Below, piece after piece: positions 54,352 to 64,000 of a stretch of DNA of 64,000 bases (within the stretch, counting starts at the first letter, position 1; the number at the start of each line of letters is the position of its first letter). Both the position numbers and the translations under genes were made by a program. Location of the stretch: NCBI GenBank assembly GCA_023014485.1, contig JAJOZX010002586.1:360501-424500 (forward strand), written 5' to 3'. Below the pieces are notes generated by a model that was not told the DNA's origin, made no database searches, and saw nothing but the letters and a program-made list of their open reading frames with translations. The stretch is from Bathynomus jamesi (taxonomy: Eukaryota; Arthropoda; Malacostraca; Isopoda; Cirolanidae).

Positions 54352-57300
54352 ATGGACACCATCACGATAAATATTGATCGTGTATTCCGTGTTGCGGGAC
54401 ATAGTGCCATACCGTATACCCTTAACTTCAATTCTCCGATTATTTACCGAAAGCATATAAACGTCGATCGTGGTTGCGGCTTTATAGCAGTAGTCTTAGT
54501 ACGTATGTTTACTGTACAAAATACACAGGCCACAAAAATTTGGTTGCCTACGGTCGTGGAGCGTGCTCGTAAACTAGCTGTAGACTGTGAACTTGAATTT
54601 GACTGTAATATGGGTCCTGAAGAGCTGAGAAGGGTAGAACAGGAAATGAATGTCCGTATAGTTGTATTTGGGTTGGATGATCGTCGTAGGACTGTGTATG
54701 TTTTTAAAAGCTGTGTGAGAGATCGTACAAGACCCCTACTTATTTTAGGATTGGCAGGGACAACGTATCTCCCCATCCGTAATATAAAGTGACTTTACGC
54801 GAGTTATGACAAAAGTCGAAAATATGGGAGACATCATGATTTGTGTAAGGGGTGCCTCGAGTTTGCGGATGATATAGTGAAACATTGTAAAGAATGTCAC
54901 ATGGTATGTGAACAGTGTAAAAGCACCAAATGTGAAAGCCGTGTAGTTGAAGCTGAGAAGAGAGACTGTGATGTGTGTAGACGCACATTCTTCAATAATA
55001 ACTGCTTTGAGCTCCATAAATCAACAGGCACATGCAGGAAAATGAGAATCTGTGAATGTGGTATGTTTCACACAATGGATAATTGGGGGAAATTTAAGCA
55101 CAAGTGTGACGAAATTCACTGTCCTACATGCCAGGAGGAGTATAAGGCGGATGGAGTAAAGCATGTATGTTATATGAAAGATGCTAAGCCTAAAAATAAC
55201 ACTTGTATAACTGTATACTACGATATAGAAACATATACGAACGCTGAAACCGAAGAGGTAATTCCACATTTACTTGTGAGCCAGACTATCTGTGATGAGT
55301 GTATGGGGATCGAATGTGACGAGTGCCCCAAATGCGGTAAACGGACAAACGTTTTTAAAACGAATGTCCACGATAGTCCTGTGAAACTATTTGTGTCCTA
55401 TATTGTCAAGTTAGCCGACAAGTTCAAAAAAATGACTGTGTATATTCTCGCCCATAACGGGGCAAAGTTTGACACGCAGTTCCTTTATAAGGAGTTGCTT
55501 GAGCACGAATCCTCTGAGATATTTACAGGTGATCCATTGAAAAGAGGCAACAAATTAATACAGATCCAAATAAGAGGCAATGTACAATTTAAAGACACTT
55601 TATTATTCACACCTTGTAAATTAGCAAAGCTACCCAAGGTGATGGGGGTAGCAGCTGAAGTTTCCAAAGGATACTTCCCTTACACTTTCCTCACCAGCGA
55701 GACTTTAAACTACGTAGGCCCACCACCACCCAAACATTATTTTAACTATGATTGTATGAGTGTAGATGAACGTGAAGAAATTGATCGATACTACAACAGT
55801 TTTAATGAAGGTAATCCTTATAATATAGCTGATGAATGTGAGCGTTATTGCGTGAAAGATGTGCGCGTGCTTAGAGTATGCTTCCAGGCTTTAGAAGGAT
55901 GTACATAGGCCGTTTCAAATGCGATCCGCTGCAAGTCGCAACCACCATCGCGTCATTATGTTTTACGGTGTTCAAAAATAACTTCATGCCTAAAGCCACC
56001 TTAGCCATTATTCACCGAAAGAACCCCCGCAGTTACAGCCACAAGGCTATTTACTGGCTCATACACCTACAGCAACAGACAGGTGTATACATAGAGAAGC
56101 ACGCCCGCAACACGGGTGAAGTGCCAATTAAGATTAACGGTCGTGTTTTTTGGGTTGATGGGTTAAGTGAAAACCGTGTCACTGGTGTGAAGATTGTGTA
56201 CTCCTTTAACGGATGCTGGTGGCATGTATGCCCCCGTCCTGAGTGCGGAATCGCTGGAGATATCCACGGTAGATCTCCTGCCGACTGTCTTGCATGGACC
56301 CGCACCCGCGATCAACTTATAGGATCCCAGTTCACTCACAAAGTCTTGTGGGAGCATGAATATGATGTACAGATGGAGACAGACGAGGTGTACCGTGAGG
56401 AAATAAACACGATCAAGCGTTCAATGGTGCTGGATCCTCTCAAATGTGGTGATAGTTTGTTTGGAGGACGTACAAATCCATTCAGGCTATACTTTCCACC
56501 TACGGAGGGTGTGAAGCTCCATTACTACGATTTCTGTTCTTTATACCCATACGTGATGAAGAACAACCCGTACCCCGTGGGCGCTCCTGAGAAACTGGTG
56601 GGACCTAACCTGCCCTCCATCAATGAATTTTCAAGAAATTTGAATGATCGTTACTTTGGGCTCTCTTTCGTAGACGTACTCCCCCCCACGCAATTTATGG
56701 ATGCCAATCTTACCCGTCGTTATCGACCACAAGCTCATGTTTCCCCTATGCGTGAAGTGCGCGGAAGAGAATAACGGTAATTGTAACTATATACCCCACC
56801 AGCGTAAGATCATAGGCGTTTATACAAGTCCAGAGTTGGCCCTAGCCGTACGACGCCATGGGTATAGAATACTGAAGATACATGAGGTGTGGAGGTTTCA
56901 GAAGCTACCCAACCTTTTCACACCATATATAAACGCATTTTTGAAGGATAAGGTTGAGGCATCAGGGTATCCGCGAGGAGTTGACACCGAAGATGAAAAG
57001 TCTGCCTATATTCAACGTTACCGCGACCGCGAAGGTATACAACTTGATCGTGCCCAAATTGCAAAGAATCCTGGCAAGCGCTTTAGTGCAAAGTTGTGTC
57101 TAAACAGTCTATGGGGAAAATTTGCACAGAATACAGGCAAAGGGAACATTCATTTGGCAGAAAGTTATAGTGAAGTCTGGGATTATGCGAATGCTCCCGA
57201 TAAAGAGGTCATGGAGATCGTGAATGTAGGTAATACTTTCATAATAAAGTACAACAACACTGAATTGGCAACAGATACCTCAAGGGTTACAAACATACCT

Positions 57301-57831
57301 GTGGCCAGCTTCACAACAGCCTACGCCCGCATAAAACTTTGGGGTCTATTGCATTCTCTTGGGCGGAGAGTATTCTATGCCGATACAGATAGCGTGATAT
57401 TCACAGAGAGGGAGGGTGAATACATGCCTGCTGTTGGGGAGTTCCTCGGCGAGCTCACTGATAAGATCAAGGATGAGTATGGGGACAACGCATACGCCGA
57501 CTCTTTTGTCTCAACAGGACCTAAAACTTATGGGGTACGGGTGAGGGTGGGGGAGGATATGAAATATCTCATGAAGGCAAAGGGTATTACGCTCAAACAT
57601 GCGAATCGGCGGGTTGTTAACTTTGAATCGTTGAAGGATCTAGTGTGTTTGGACGATGATGAGGGCGAACGGCCTCCCCAACTAACTTTAGGCACCCACA
57701 ATTTTCGGGCGCAGAAGCTGGGGGGCGTGAAGGAACTTAGGGGAACGAAGGTGTGCCGTAACACGTATAGGAAACGTTACCAGTTACCTGGTATCTATGA
57801 TACCGTACCCTTTGGATACCATAACCTTTGA
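54352..57831 (+). pseudogene. polB: Protein-primed family B DNA polymerase, three breaks
   Basis: About 1,160 codons. The N-terminal part (from MDTITINIDRVFRVAGHSA) is followed by an in-frame TGA at 54790, then a Cys/His-rich region (CKGCLEF, CKECHMVCEQC). Exonuclease motifs: VYYDIETYTN near 55,215, LAHNGAKFDTQFL near 55,450, YCVKDVRVL near 55,848. The frame shifts near 55,890 and again near 56,735. Polymerase motifs: HYYDFCSLYPYVM (A, near 56,525), KLCLNSLWGKF (B, near 57,092), VFYADTDSVIF (C, near 57,372), so the catalytic acids are all present. It would replicate the element with a terminal protein primer. The three breaks make it inactive as read. Confidence 0.95.
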
Positions 57832-58008
57832 TGCGTCTATTATTAACTTACTTATCACACGTATTTGTAAATACTGTATGTATGTCTTGTATATAATCTT
57901 TGCTGTATCTATTGTTAACTTATTTATTACACGTATTTGTAAATATATATAACTTGAATATCTCGTTTATTAAATAAATCATGTTTCAATTAGCGTTTCA
58001 CTTTCTCC

Positions 58009-58041
<33 letters not shown>

Positions 58042-58176
58042 ACAGGTGAAAGTTCTAAGCTCCGCCCACTGTAAGACCAGCAACGTGAGTCATGCTACTA
58101 TCTGGGATTCCCTGCGTGGTCAGTTGACTGCAGTAAGCCCTTGAGCTCAGACGTGTATTCGCCCGCGTAGAAGAAA
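57832..58176 (+). promoter_or_regulatory. PolB 3' region, (TG)n tract and upstream region of the next gene
   Basis: A segment of about 70 bp (CTATTATTAACTTACTTATCACACG) is repeated once after the PolB stop; ATTAAATAAATCA near 57,970 may be a polyadenylation signal. (TG)n at 58013-58040. AAGCTCCGCCCAC near 58,058 matches, inverted, the GC box before the spliced gene at 46.8 kb. Confidence 0.5.
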
Positions 58177-58782
58177 ATGGCTACCTTTAATATTGCTTGT
58201 TCAACGTTTATGAAATGGTATTCAGCAAAGTGTCAAGATGTGGTGGATACCGAAAAACTTCCTATTCCCCCTCCTTTGCCTCTTTTAAAACCACATTGGA
58301 TCGTGCGAAGGAGCAAGATGTACAAATACTCTATGGTTATTCTGGTGAGACCGTTGTAGGCTTTCGTTGCACAGACGATGTATTGAAGTATGCTGTAGAC
58401 TAAGCTTTATAAAGTCTCACATATACCGTGAAGTAAAAGAAACAACGCGTGCAGAAGAGAAGCAGCAGATATGGATAATGAGTCTTGTGGATGAGTGGTG
58501 TGACAAGCGGTATTATGTCATGTTACACCATGTCGATTACTCATACCCTACGACTGAAAATGTGAATCTCGTCATCATGGAGAATCTTAAGTATTTTTAC
58601 ACTATATTAATGTATATCATGATGAGGTTCGTAGTGAGGTTGTGGCTAGTGCCCTGCGTGAGTTTTTAGCAGACTTTAGAGACGAGTATCGTTTGCTAGG
58701 CAAAAAGGAAAAATATGGCATATGTTCCTCTCAAATAGTGCGCCGGAGTGTGAAGATGTTTAGGAGAGATAAAACATTATAA
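58177..58782 (+). pseudogene. Polinton accessory gene A, unknown, frameshifted
   Basis: It starts MATFNIACSTFMKWYSAKCQ. Open segments in different frames follow one another: ILYGYSGETVVGFRC (to 58403), then KQQIWIMSLVDEWCDKRYYV with NVNLVIMENLKYF (58430-58600), then VYHDEVRSEVVASALREFLA to TAA at 58780. The restored length would be about 200 residues. I recognise no domain. Codon periodicity across frames suggests that it was one gene before several indels. It is preceded by a GC-box-like site. Confidence 0.45.
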
Positions 58783-59111
58783 AATGTGTAGTTCGTGAAA
58801 ATTATCCTGAGGGAAACTGTCTGGTGCGTATTCTGGTAGTGATAAAACGTTAAAACCGAAATTAATTCTTGTACCGGAAAAAAACACCTACCCAATATAA
58901 TGGGTACAACAATTCGATCAGCGCCGCACACGTTTCATTAGATTATGGTGCGACTCGCACCTCACGGATCATACGAGTTCGAACAAACCCATTCACGTAT
59001 CATCAGGGTGAGTCAACCGCCCATCGAACCGTTCCTGCCTACCTGCGTGCCTCACGCGGCTCATAGTTATCTCAGAGCTTGAACCGAGTGGACGTGCGCT
59101 CCTCGAATACG
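58783..59111 (+). other. Short intergenic region
   Basis: Contains an open frame (58869-59066) with no recognisable motif; I do not call it a gene. Confidence 0.4.
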
Positions 59112-59780
59112 ATGGAACTTCCTTTGAGCAGCATTCTCAACGCCTCGTACGATGTGTCCGTGACGAAATCGTTGCGCGTGTTCAGGCGTAAATCCGGTGC
59201 CGTTAGCTATGTACTGGAAACGGAATGTAGACAAACAAACAAACGGAATGTTGTTTATTTAAGTGTCGAGGAGATGAATAGAATCTTCGTGATAGTTGAG
59301 AAGTGGAGTGAAGATCGTTATAAAATACCTGCTAACGTAGGTACAAGAAGAGAGCAGATTAGTGACGCCCCCTCATACGCCGTTGTATGTACGTTGTGTA
59401 TAAATAACGATCGGCCATGCATTGATATACGGCTGATGTGGAAGAATGCTTCTGATAATAACGCTCTTGTTCCTACGCGAAACCGTTTCATCCTCGACAG
59501 AATGTTTGAAATCGTCGGATTCCGCAAGCTGAAACCTATATTAGACGCGCGTGTTACGGATATGCTTTATTTTGATACAGTACTTGAATACGCATACACC
59601 GCTCTGCTCGATGGGTTTACCGAGTGTAGGGCTGAACAAGGTGAGAATGGTCTAGAGCTGGACGTTTATTTAAAAAGTTTAGACTCTTTGAAATATCATG
59701 AACTTTGGTACAAAGCAATTGATCGGTACAAGGCTGAGCTCACCTACACGTTCACCCTGAAGAACTATTTCTTTATATAA
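59112..59780 (+). CDS. Polinton accessory gene B, unknown, intact
   Basis: A 222-codon uninterrupted frame; the ATG at 59112 (MELPLSSILNASYDVSVTK) is preferred over the upstream TTG. It begins with a beta-rich region (RKSGAVSYVLETECR, NVVYLSVEEMNRIFVIVEKW), a middle with two Cys (VVCTLCINNDRPCIDIRL) and a helical C-terminal half (YHELWYKAIDRYKAEL). It ends in the hydrophobic FTLKNYFFI. No known domain. The small gene B' downstream has a similar style. Position beside PolB in the right arm suggests an accessory rather than structural role. Confidence 0.65.
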   Translation: MELPLSSILNASYDVSVTKSLRVFRRKSGAVSYVLETECRQTNKRNVVYLSVEEMNRIFVIVEKWSEDRYKIPANVGTRREQISDAPSYAVVCTLCINNDRPCIDIRLMWKNASDNNALVPTRNRFILDRMFEIVGFRKLKPILDARVTDMLYFDTVLEYAYTALLDGFTECRAEQGENGLELDVYLKSLDSLKYHELWYKAIDRYKAELTYTFTLKNYFFI

Positions 59781-59826
59781 CGAGCAGTTGTCGTAACGAC
59801 TTAGAAGATTATTTCAATTGCCGCTA

Positions 59827-60193
59827 TGTTGAGTGAAGATGAGTTCACGATTGAAAAGCTCGCGTCGGTAGAAATAAACCCTCGATTGGAAAGGCGTGTT
59901 TATAAACTTGTGTTTAATAATGTGCTAACGATGAACTCTTTGTGCGTGCTTTTGATTGTATTCTAGACGTATTTAAAGATAACTTACCAACCGGTTGTAA
60001 AGTGGGAACAAAAATAGTACTGAACGATATGAAGGCCCTTCATATCGAGTACAGGTTTCCCTATACTTTAAGCGGTGAAATATTATTAAACCGCGTATAC
60101 TGCGTAATGCAGAGCAATAATGATGTAATTGTAGACTCGATTAAGTGCGAGTTTAGTATTTTGAAAAAAAGTGAAATGTATTTATATATTTAA
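59827..60193 (+). pseudogene. Polinton accessory gene C, unknown, one frameshift
   Basis: Starts MLSEDEFTIEKLASVEINPR; the frame shifts near 59,938 to a segment with AFDCILDVFKDNLPTGCKVG and RFPYTLSGEILLNRVYCV, ending at TAA 60191. About 120 residues in all. It follows gene B by 46 bases in the same direction. Not recognised. Confidence 0.5.
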
Positions 60194-60198
60194 CATAT

Positions 60199-60560
60199 TT
60201 GTGTGTGTGTGATATATATATTCTGCTATATTGATGACTATACGATTTCTTATGTTGCGCGGTAGAAGATAAAGTGTATGTATTTATTTATTTAGTTGTG
60301 TGTATATATTTCTGCTATGTTGATGGTTATATTATTTCTTATTTTTATTTTTTTTTGATCATTCCAATGTATATTTATTTTCTATATATCTCCATAATAT
60401 AATTGTGTGTATGTGTATATATATATATATTTCTCCTGTACTGTTATATTGACGGATATATTTTTTGATTATATGCATATTCCTCGTTCATATTTCTTAA
60501 ACTATTATTATTTTTAATTGATCATTCAAATGTATATTTATTTTCTATATATTTATAATA
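60199..60560 (+). repeat. Three diverged tandem units, AT-rich, right arm of the Polinton
   Basis: Each contains TTCTGCTATRTTGATGRYTAT or a relative; the second and third share TGATCATTC..AATGTATATTTATTTTC. Unit length about 110-150 bp. Confidence 0.6.
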
Positions 60561-61000
60561 AACAGAATGATGTAATGTTGTTTTATTTAATTCTTTTGGT
60601 TGTAAACAATTATATCAAATGGCTGGTTACGCCTTCTAAACCTACTAGCGGAATTCTAAGCCAACTTTTAAGAATTAATTAAATAAATGGTACAATCTGG
60701 CAACTTAATAATGTATACCTGAACAATTAAAATGGTATCTGGCAACTCGCCCTAATAATGTATACCTGAACAATTAAAATAAAAAGTGGTATCTGACAAC
60801 TCAACCTGAACAAGCCATTTACGCCTTCTAAGCCAACTGGCTGATTAGGAGTCTATAAGACAACGGCGAGTCGGCTGAAGAGTTGTTATGCACTTGGCAG
60901 GAGCCAGGTGAACACCTCTCTTCCTTTCTCTCCTTCTCCTGTCTTTCTCTTGGGGGATAACGCCTCCTCCAAGTTTCATGACCCCTTGTTGCACCTGCAG

Positions 61001-62107
61001 CACTAGCGTAGCTATAGGGGGGCGGAGGGGGCGGTCCGCCCAGGGCGGCACTTTTTGAGGGGCGGCACTTTTGGTCTACTGCAATGAAAAAAGTTGTTTT
61101 TTTATGTCGGGACAGTAGAAGGATACAAGACGCCAGACACAATTTTATTTTTCCACGAAAACACTGCTTACTTCGTTAATTTCCGACAATGGTAAGGATT
61201 GTGTTCCCTTGAAGATGGCCTTATTGACCATCATACCTATTTAAGCGCTTAGTTGTGCTTAATTAATAATAGCATTGGTATAAATGCATTTATTTCATTA
61301 AAAAGGGAAATAACCCAAAAAGTTCTGTAAATACGTTATAATCTATAAATATACGTTTAATATTTATAAATAATCAATATCAAAACTAATATGCTGGTAT
61401 TAGTTGTAAAATGATAATAGTAATCCCAGGATTCGGCCGAGAAGGAATTCGAGAAGAAATACTTCAGAAAGTTGAGGTAAAATGCTTCCCGATGGGCGGA
61501 TCGGGAAGCGGCCAATCGCGAAGCGAATTCTGAGACATTGACAAGGAAGAGTTCCTCGTTGAGAGAAAAAGACTTCAGCATTTTGTTGCTGTTGCTGCTA
61601 CGCAAGACGAAACAGAGACGTGGAAGAAAGGCCCCCTTGAACTTTTGCAGTTTATTCGAAAGTATAATCTTGGTAACTCGGTTCCAAATATTGTAATACT
61701 GCTGCGGATTTTTCTCACAATTGCTGTTAGTGTTGCTAGCTGTGAGAGGAGTTTTTCTAAACTAAAACTGATAAAGAATTACCTAAGATCTACTATGAGC
61801 ACCTTGCGGTTGAGAAATCTTGCCATACTGTCTATAGAACAACAATTGACAGACGAAATAGACTTCGACAACGTCATCGAAGATTTTGCTAACAGAAAAG
61901 CAAGAAAAATAACTGTGTAGAATGTTGTAGTTAATTTTTTTCACTTCAGAAGTAAACATGTTGTCCTAATATTTTTCACAGGTTTTTTTCTATACGTCGT
62001 TTTCACTTTTTGTTTAAGTATGTTTGTTATGTGTATTGTGTTGTGTTTCAGGGGGGAGGCAAACTCAAGGACCGCTCCGGGCGGCACAAACTCTAGCTAC
62101 GCCACTG
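61001..62107 (+). mobile_element. hAT transposon nested in the Polinton right terminal repeat
   Basis: Ends CACTAGCGTAGCTAT / TAGCTACGCCACTG and perfect 8-bp duplication ACCTGCAG (60993-61000 and 62108-62115). The left Polinton terminal repeat has ACCTGCAG once at the matching place, proving the insertion. GC-rich ends (GGGCGGCAC) are typical of this hAT group. It carries only the end of a transposase. Confidence 0.95.
61538..61920 (+). pseudogene. hAT transposase C-terminal fragment
   Basis: The frame includes EEFLVERKRLQHF, LELLQFIRKYNLGNSVPN, then IFLTIAVSVASCERSFSKLK and NLAILSIEQQL: the dimerisation domain of ZMYM1-like hAT transposases. The upstream two thirds is absent. The 14.5-kb remnant belongs to the same broad group but is a different element. 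Confidence 0.85.
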
Positions 62108-62381
62108 ACCTGCAGCATCCCCCCATCCCCTGTGCAACATTGAGTTGTTGCATACCCCCACCCATTTGCAACATTGAGTTGTTGCATGCCCCACCCCTTT
62201 TTCAACCCCCACCCCTTTGCAACACTGAGTTGTTGCATACACCCCATTTTGCAATCCCTACCCACCTTTGCAACCAACACCCCCTTTTCAACCCCTACCC
62301 CTTTTGCAACATTGATCAGTATCTATTGCAACATTGCAACATTCCTGCACTCTAACCTTTTGCGGCTATACTACTCAGGTC

Positions 62382-63112
62382 TTTCAGACTCTTACATAAA
62401 TTACCCCCGAGATGCTCAGCTTCGCAAATGTTTGCTACCCGCAATGTCCTGAGCTTCCTGGAGGTAACAAGACGTGCTTCAATACAGTCTAATGCAAAGA
62501 ATTAAAAAAATCAACCAACCCGATTATGCAAGCTATCCATGAGTCCTGCCGTTTATCCTGTAAGCCAGTGGTTCCCAACCTTTTCACCACAAAGGACCCC
62601 TTTTATTTTTATTTTTTTCCCACGGACCCCATGTTTTTGAAAGATTCCGTCTATCAAACAAACTGTTTTTATTAACTAATAATTAACTCGTTTTCTCATT
62701 TTTCACTATCAAATAAAGGACATATAAGTGAGTATGCAATTAAAATACAGCGTATTAAAAAAAGTATTAATAATTCCAGCCAAGAGCAAGGAAACTTGAA
62801 ATTTTAGCCTGAGCGCCCTTATCGTGGGTAAATATACGATTTTCATTGGAGCCTCTCGAAATATTGAAAGCTCACGGACCCCCAGTACTACCTTCGCGGA
62901 CCCCAGGTTGGGAACCACTGCTGTAAGCTATGGAATTCTTGGTACAAAAACGTCTGTCTGTAGCTCCACTTAACTTCTACATTACTGTATTATTTCTAAT
63001 CAACTGTATATATTTCTATCCTTAGTATGTGAACTGTAATTGTATTAATAATATTTGTCATATGGACTATAGTCTGCTAATAAACCTTTTCATTTTCATT
63101 TCATTTTCATAT
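62382..63112 (+). pseudogene. LINE 3' part, right of the Polinton
   Basis: It continues the RT protein interrupted at 43,414 (FRLLHKLPPRCSASQM, VLSFLEVTRRASIQSN), with a frameshift near 62,500. A hAT MITE interrupts it at 62566-62920; the coding sequence resumes after it (KLWNSWYKNVCL and stop near 62,960). A short 3' UTR contains AATAAACC and the element ends in a (TTTTCAT)n-like tail at about 63,082-63,112. Confidence 0.85.
62566..62920. mobile_element. hAT MITE
   Basis: 355 bp; perfect inverted ends CAGTGGTTCCCAACCT / AGGTTGGGAACCACTG and 8-bp duplication CTGTAAGC (62558-62565 and 62921-62928). Non-coding. Confidence 0.95.
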
Positions 63113-63119
63113 ATAGCCT

Positions 63120-63468
63120 CAGGCCCGGATCCAGACCAGTACTCAGTACTCAGGGCATCGGTCAGATAAATTTTGGCATCGTTTCGCACTGGTCAGATTT
63201 TTTTGAAAATAGCGCCCCCTAGCGAGACTGCCTTGAAACGATACTCTCTGCTCGATTTCTGCTGGAAAATGCATAGGAACTTATACTTCGCGCATGCGCC
63301 ATACACATTTAATTTACCAAATGTTTTCAAGCGCCATCTTTGTATGTAACAGGTGTTTTGCAGTGCAACTCTAATTTCACCTTGAATAAGTGTATCTTTT
63401 GTATTTTTTGTGTTATAATATTTTATATGCTAAAGTGAATCTGAGTGAACGTCGAGGTCTACAGAAAA
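63120..63468 (+). other. Upstream region of the gene at 63.5 kb, possible transposon end
   Basis: CAGGCCCGGATCCAGACC at 63,121 resembles a hAT-type terminus, directly after the LINE tail. The remainder is presumably promoter and 5' UTR. Confidence 0.35.
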
Positions 63469-64000
63469 ATGAAGAAGGTACAAGCAAAGATCGGGACTTT
63501 CTTCAATACCAGTCGGTAAGTCGGATCAGACAATGATTTATTTTATGCTTGGAAAATCGGTCAAATTGTAGAATAATATATTCAACTCTACTCCTCCCTA
63601 CTGGGGGTCTCACAATGTCACCTTATCATTATTCGTATTATTGGTCATTCTTTTCAGGGAAGTACCACCAGTACCTTCTTGCTCAACTGACATCTTAGTT
63701 GATTTCGGTGACAGACCATCGCAGAAAAGGAAGTTTGATGAAATCAGATATGACGCAGATGATCCAGTGTGCAAAATACAGAACACAGACACGACATGTG
63801 GTAAGAATTGATTTCTTATATTGTTGCCGTTAACTAAAAAATATCCCATTCATTTATTGTCATGAATGTAGTACAAAACAAGTTTGCACAAGATGTTCTC
63901 TACAATTTATACTGAAACTAATCATAAATTGATGGTTTTATGACTGGAATTAAAGAGAATATTGTTTTGAATTTTAGGTGAGGACATAATATCATCAAAC
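63469..64000 (+). CDS. 5' exons of a spliced gene, probably hAT-type transposase, cut by the window
   Basis: Exons 63469-63515, 63658-63800 and 63978-64000 (continuing). Introns are GTAAGT..TTCAG and GTAAGA..TTTTAG, and the phases agree at both junctions. The product starts MKKVQAKIGTFFNTSR and goes on with PPVPSCSTDILVDFGD and QKRKFDEIRYDADD. A short basic/FF start followed by Ser/Pro/acid-rich sequence is what many ZMYM-type hAT transposases show before their zinc finger. The diagnostic domains would lie beyond the window, so the assignment is tentative. Confidence 0.45.

Larger units (their letters stand above)
43415..62375 (+). mobile_element. Polinton/Maverick element, nearly complete, inserted in a LINE
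   Basis: Terminal sequence AGTAGTATAGCCGCAAAAGG is perfectly inverted at the other end, and CAGGTC is duplicated on both sides (43409-43414 and 62376-62381), the 6-bp duplication expected for Polintons. Length 18,961 bp, of which 1,107 is a later hAT (plus an 8-bp duplication) and 592 a mariner-type foldback. It encodes PolB, retroviral-type integrase, adenain-like protease, packaging ATPase (deleted), major and minor capsid proteins, and several unassigned proteins. It is a virus-like element; similar ones are called adintoviruses when they have this gene set. Confidence 0.96.
60625..62375 (-). repeat. Right terminal inverted repeat of the Polinton, interrupted by a hAT
   Basis: Inverse of 43415-44090 after removing the hAT at 61001-62107. 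It contains about six copies of the 30-bp minisatellite (62115-62340) and a local duplication of about 64 bp at 60690-60780 (ATGTATACCTGAACAATTAA twice). Confidence 0.9.

Noticed and set aside
54444..54776. Antisense open frame within PolB
   Set aside because: Shadow of the PolB N-terminal coding region, which is supported by its continuity with the polymerase motifs.
58869..59066. 65-codon frame between Polinton accessory genes
   Set aside because: No conserved feature; an alternative frame on the same strand is equally open.

Overview
The window is eukaryotic and almost entirely transposon-derived. Protein-coding remnants carry GT-AG introns, and tRNA-derived and 5S-rRNA-derived SINEs, hAT, mariner-type, LINE, Ty3/Gypsy and Polinton/Maverick elements are all present. 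The transposase family at 1-3.3 kb and the pseudogene family at 37 kb are ones I know as multicopy in arthropods, so an arthropod genome is the best guess. I saw no ordinary single-copy host gene.

Layout. 1-0.58 kb: tandem 269-bp units with tRNA-like SINE heads. 0.6-3.9 kb: a decayed DNA transposon. 5.3 kb: a foldback element, with a relative at 41.9 kb. 7.09-12.20 kb: an LTR element with intact LTRs but no gag-pol (LARD-like). 13.94-15.15 kb: an internally deleted hAT element. 16.4-18.6 kb: SINEs and hairpins. 19.07-19.79 kb: a mariner-type foldback. 19.99-35.61 kb: a Ty3/Gypsy element on the minus strand with 1.75-kb LTRs, bounded by a 4-bp duplication; it has been hit by a hAT (in its 3' LTR), a 5'-truncated LINE (in RT) and a CR1-like LINE (before gag). 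36-42 kb: small MITEs, a broken multicopy gene, a hAT remnant and a 5S-derived SINE. 42.1-63.1 kb: a LINE whose RT is split by an 18.96-kb Polinton. 63.1-64.0 kb: first exons of another, probably transposon, gene.

The Polinton (43,415-62,375) is the most notable system. It begins with AGTAGT, ends with the inverse, and is flanked by a perfect 6-bp duplication, CAGGTC. One minus-strand block carries, in order of transcription, a packaging ATPase (collapsed by a large internal deletion), a small basic protein, a conserved Polinton protein, integrase, penton-like minor capsid protein, a pX/VI-like basic protein, major capsid protein and adenain-like protease, with start/stop overlaps of a few bases. 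Protein-primed DNA polymerase B runs on the plus strand. Outside this core lie a predicted three-exon gene (46.8-47.6 kb) and at least three unrecognised genes (58.2-60.2 kb). Several genes carry single frame breaks, so the copy looks recently dead, or the assembly has indel errors. A hAT element sits inside its right terminal repeat and a mariner-type foldback inside its capsid block, giving a datable nest.

The Gypsy element is notable for an OTU-like domain between RNase H and integrase, with Ser in the expected catalytic Cys position, and for a G GGA AAC slippery site directly before the gag stop.
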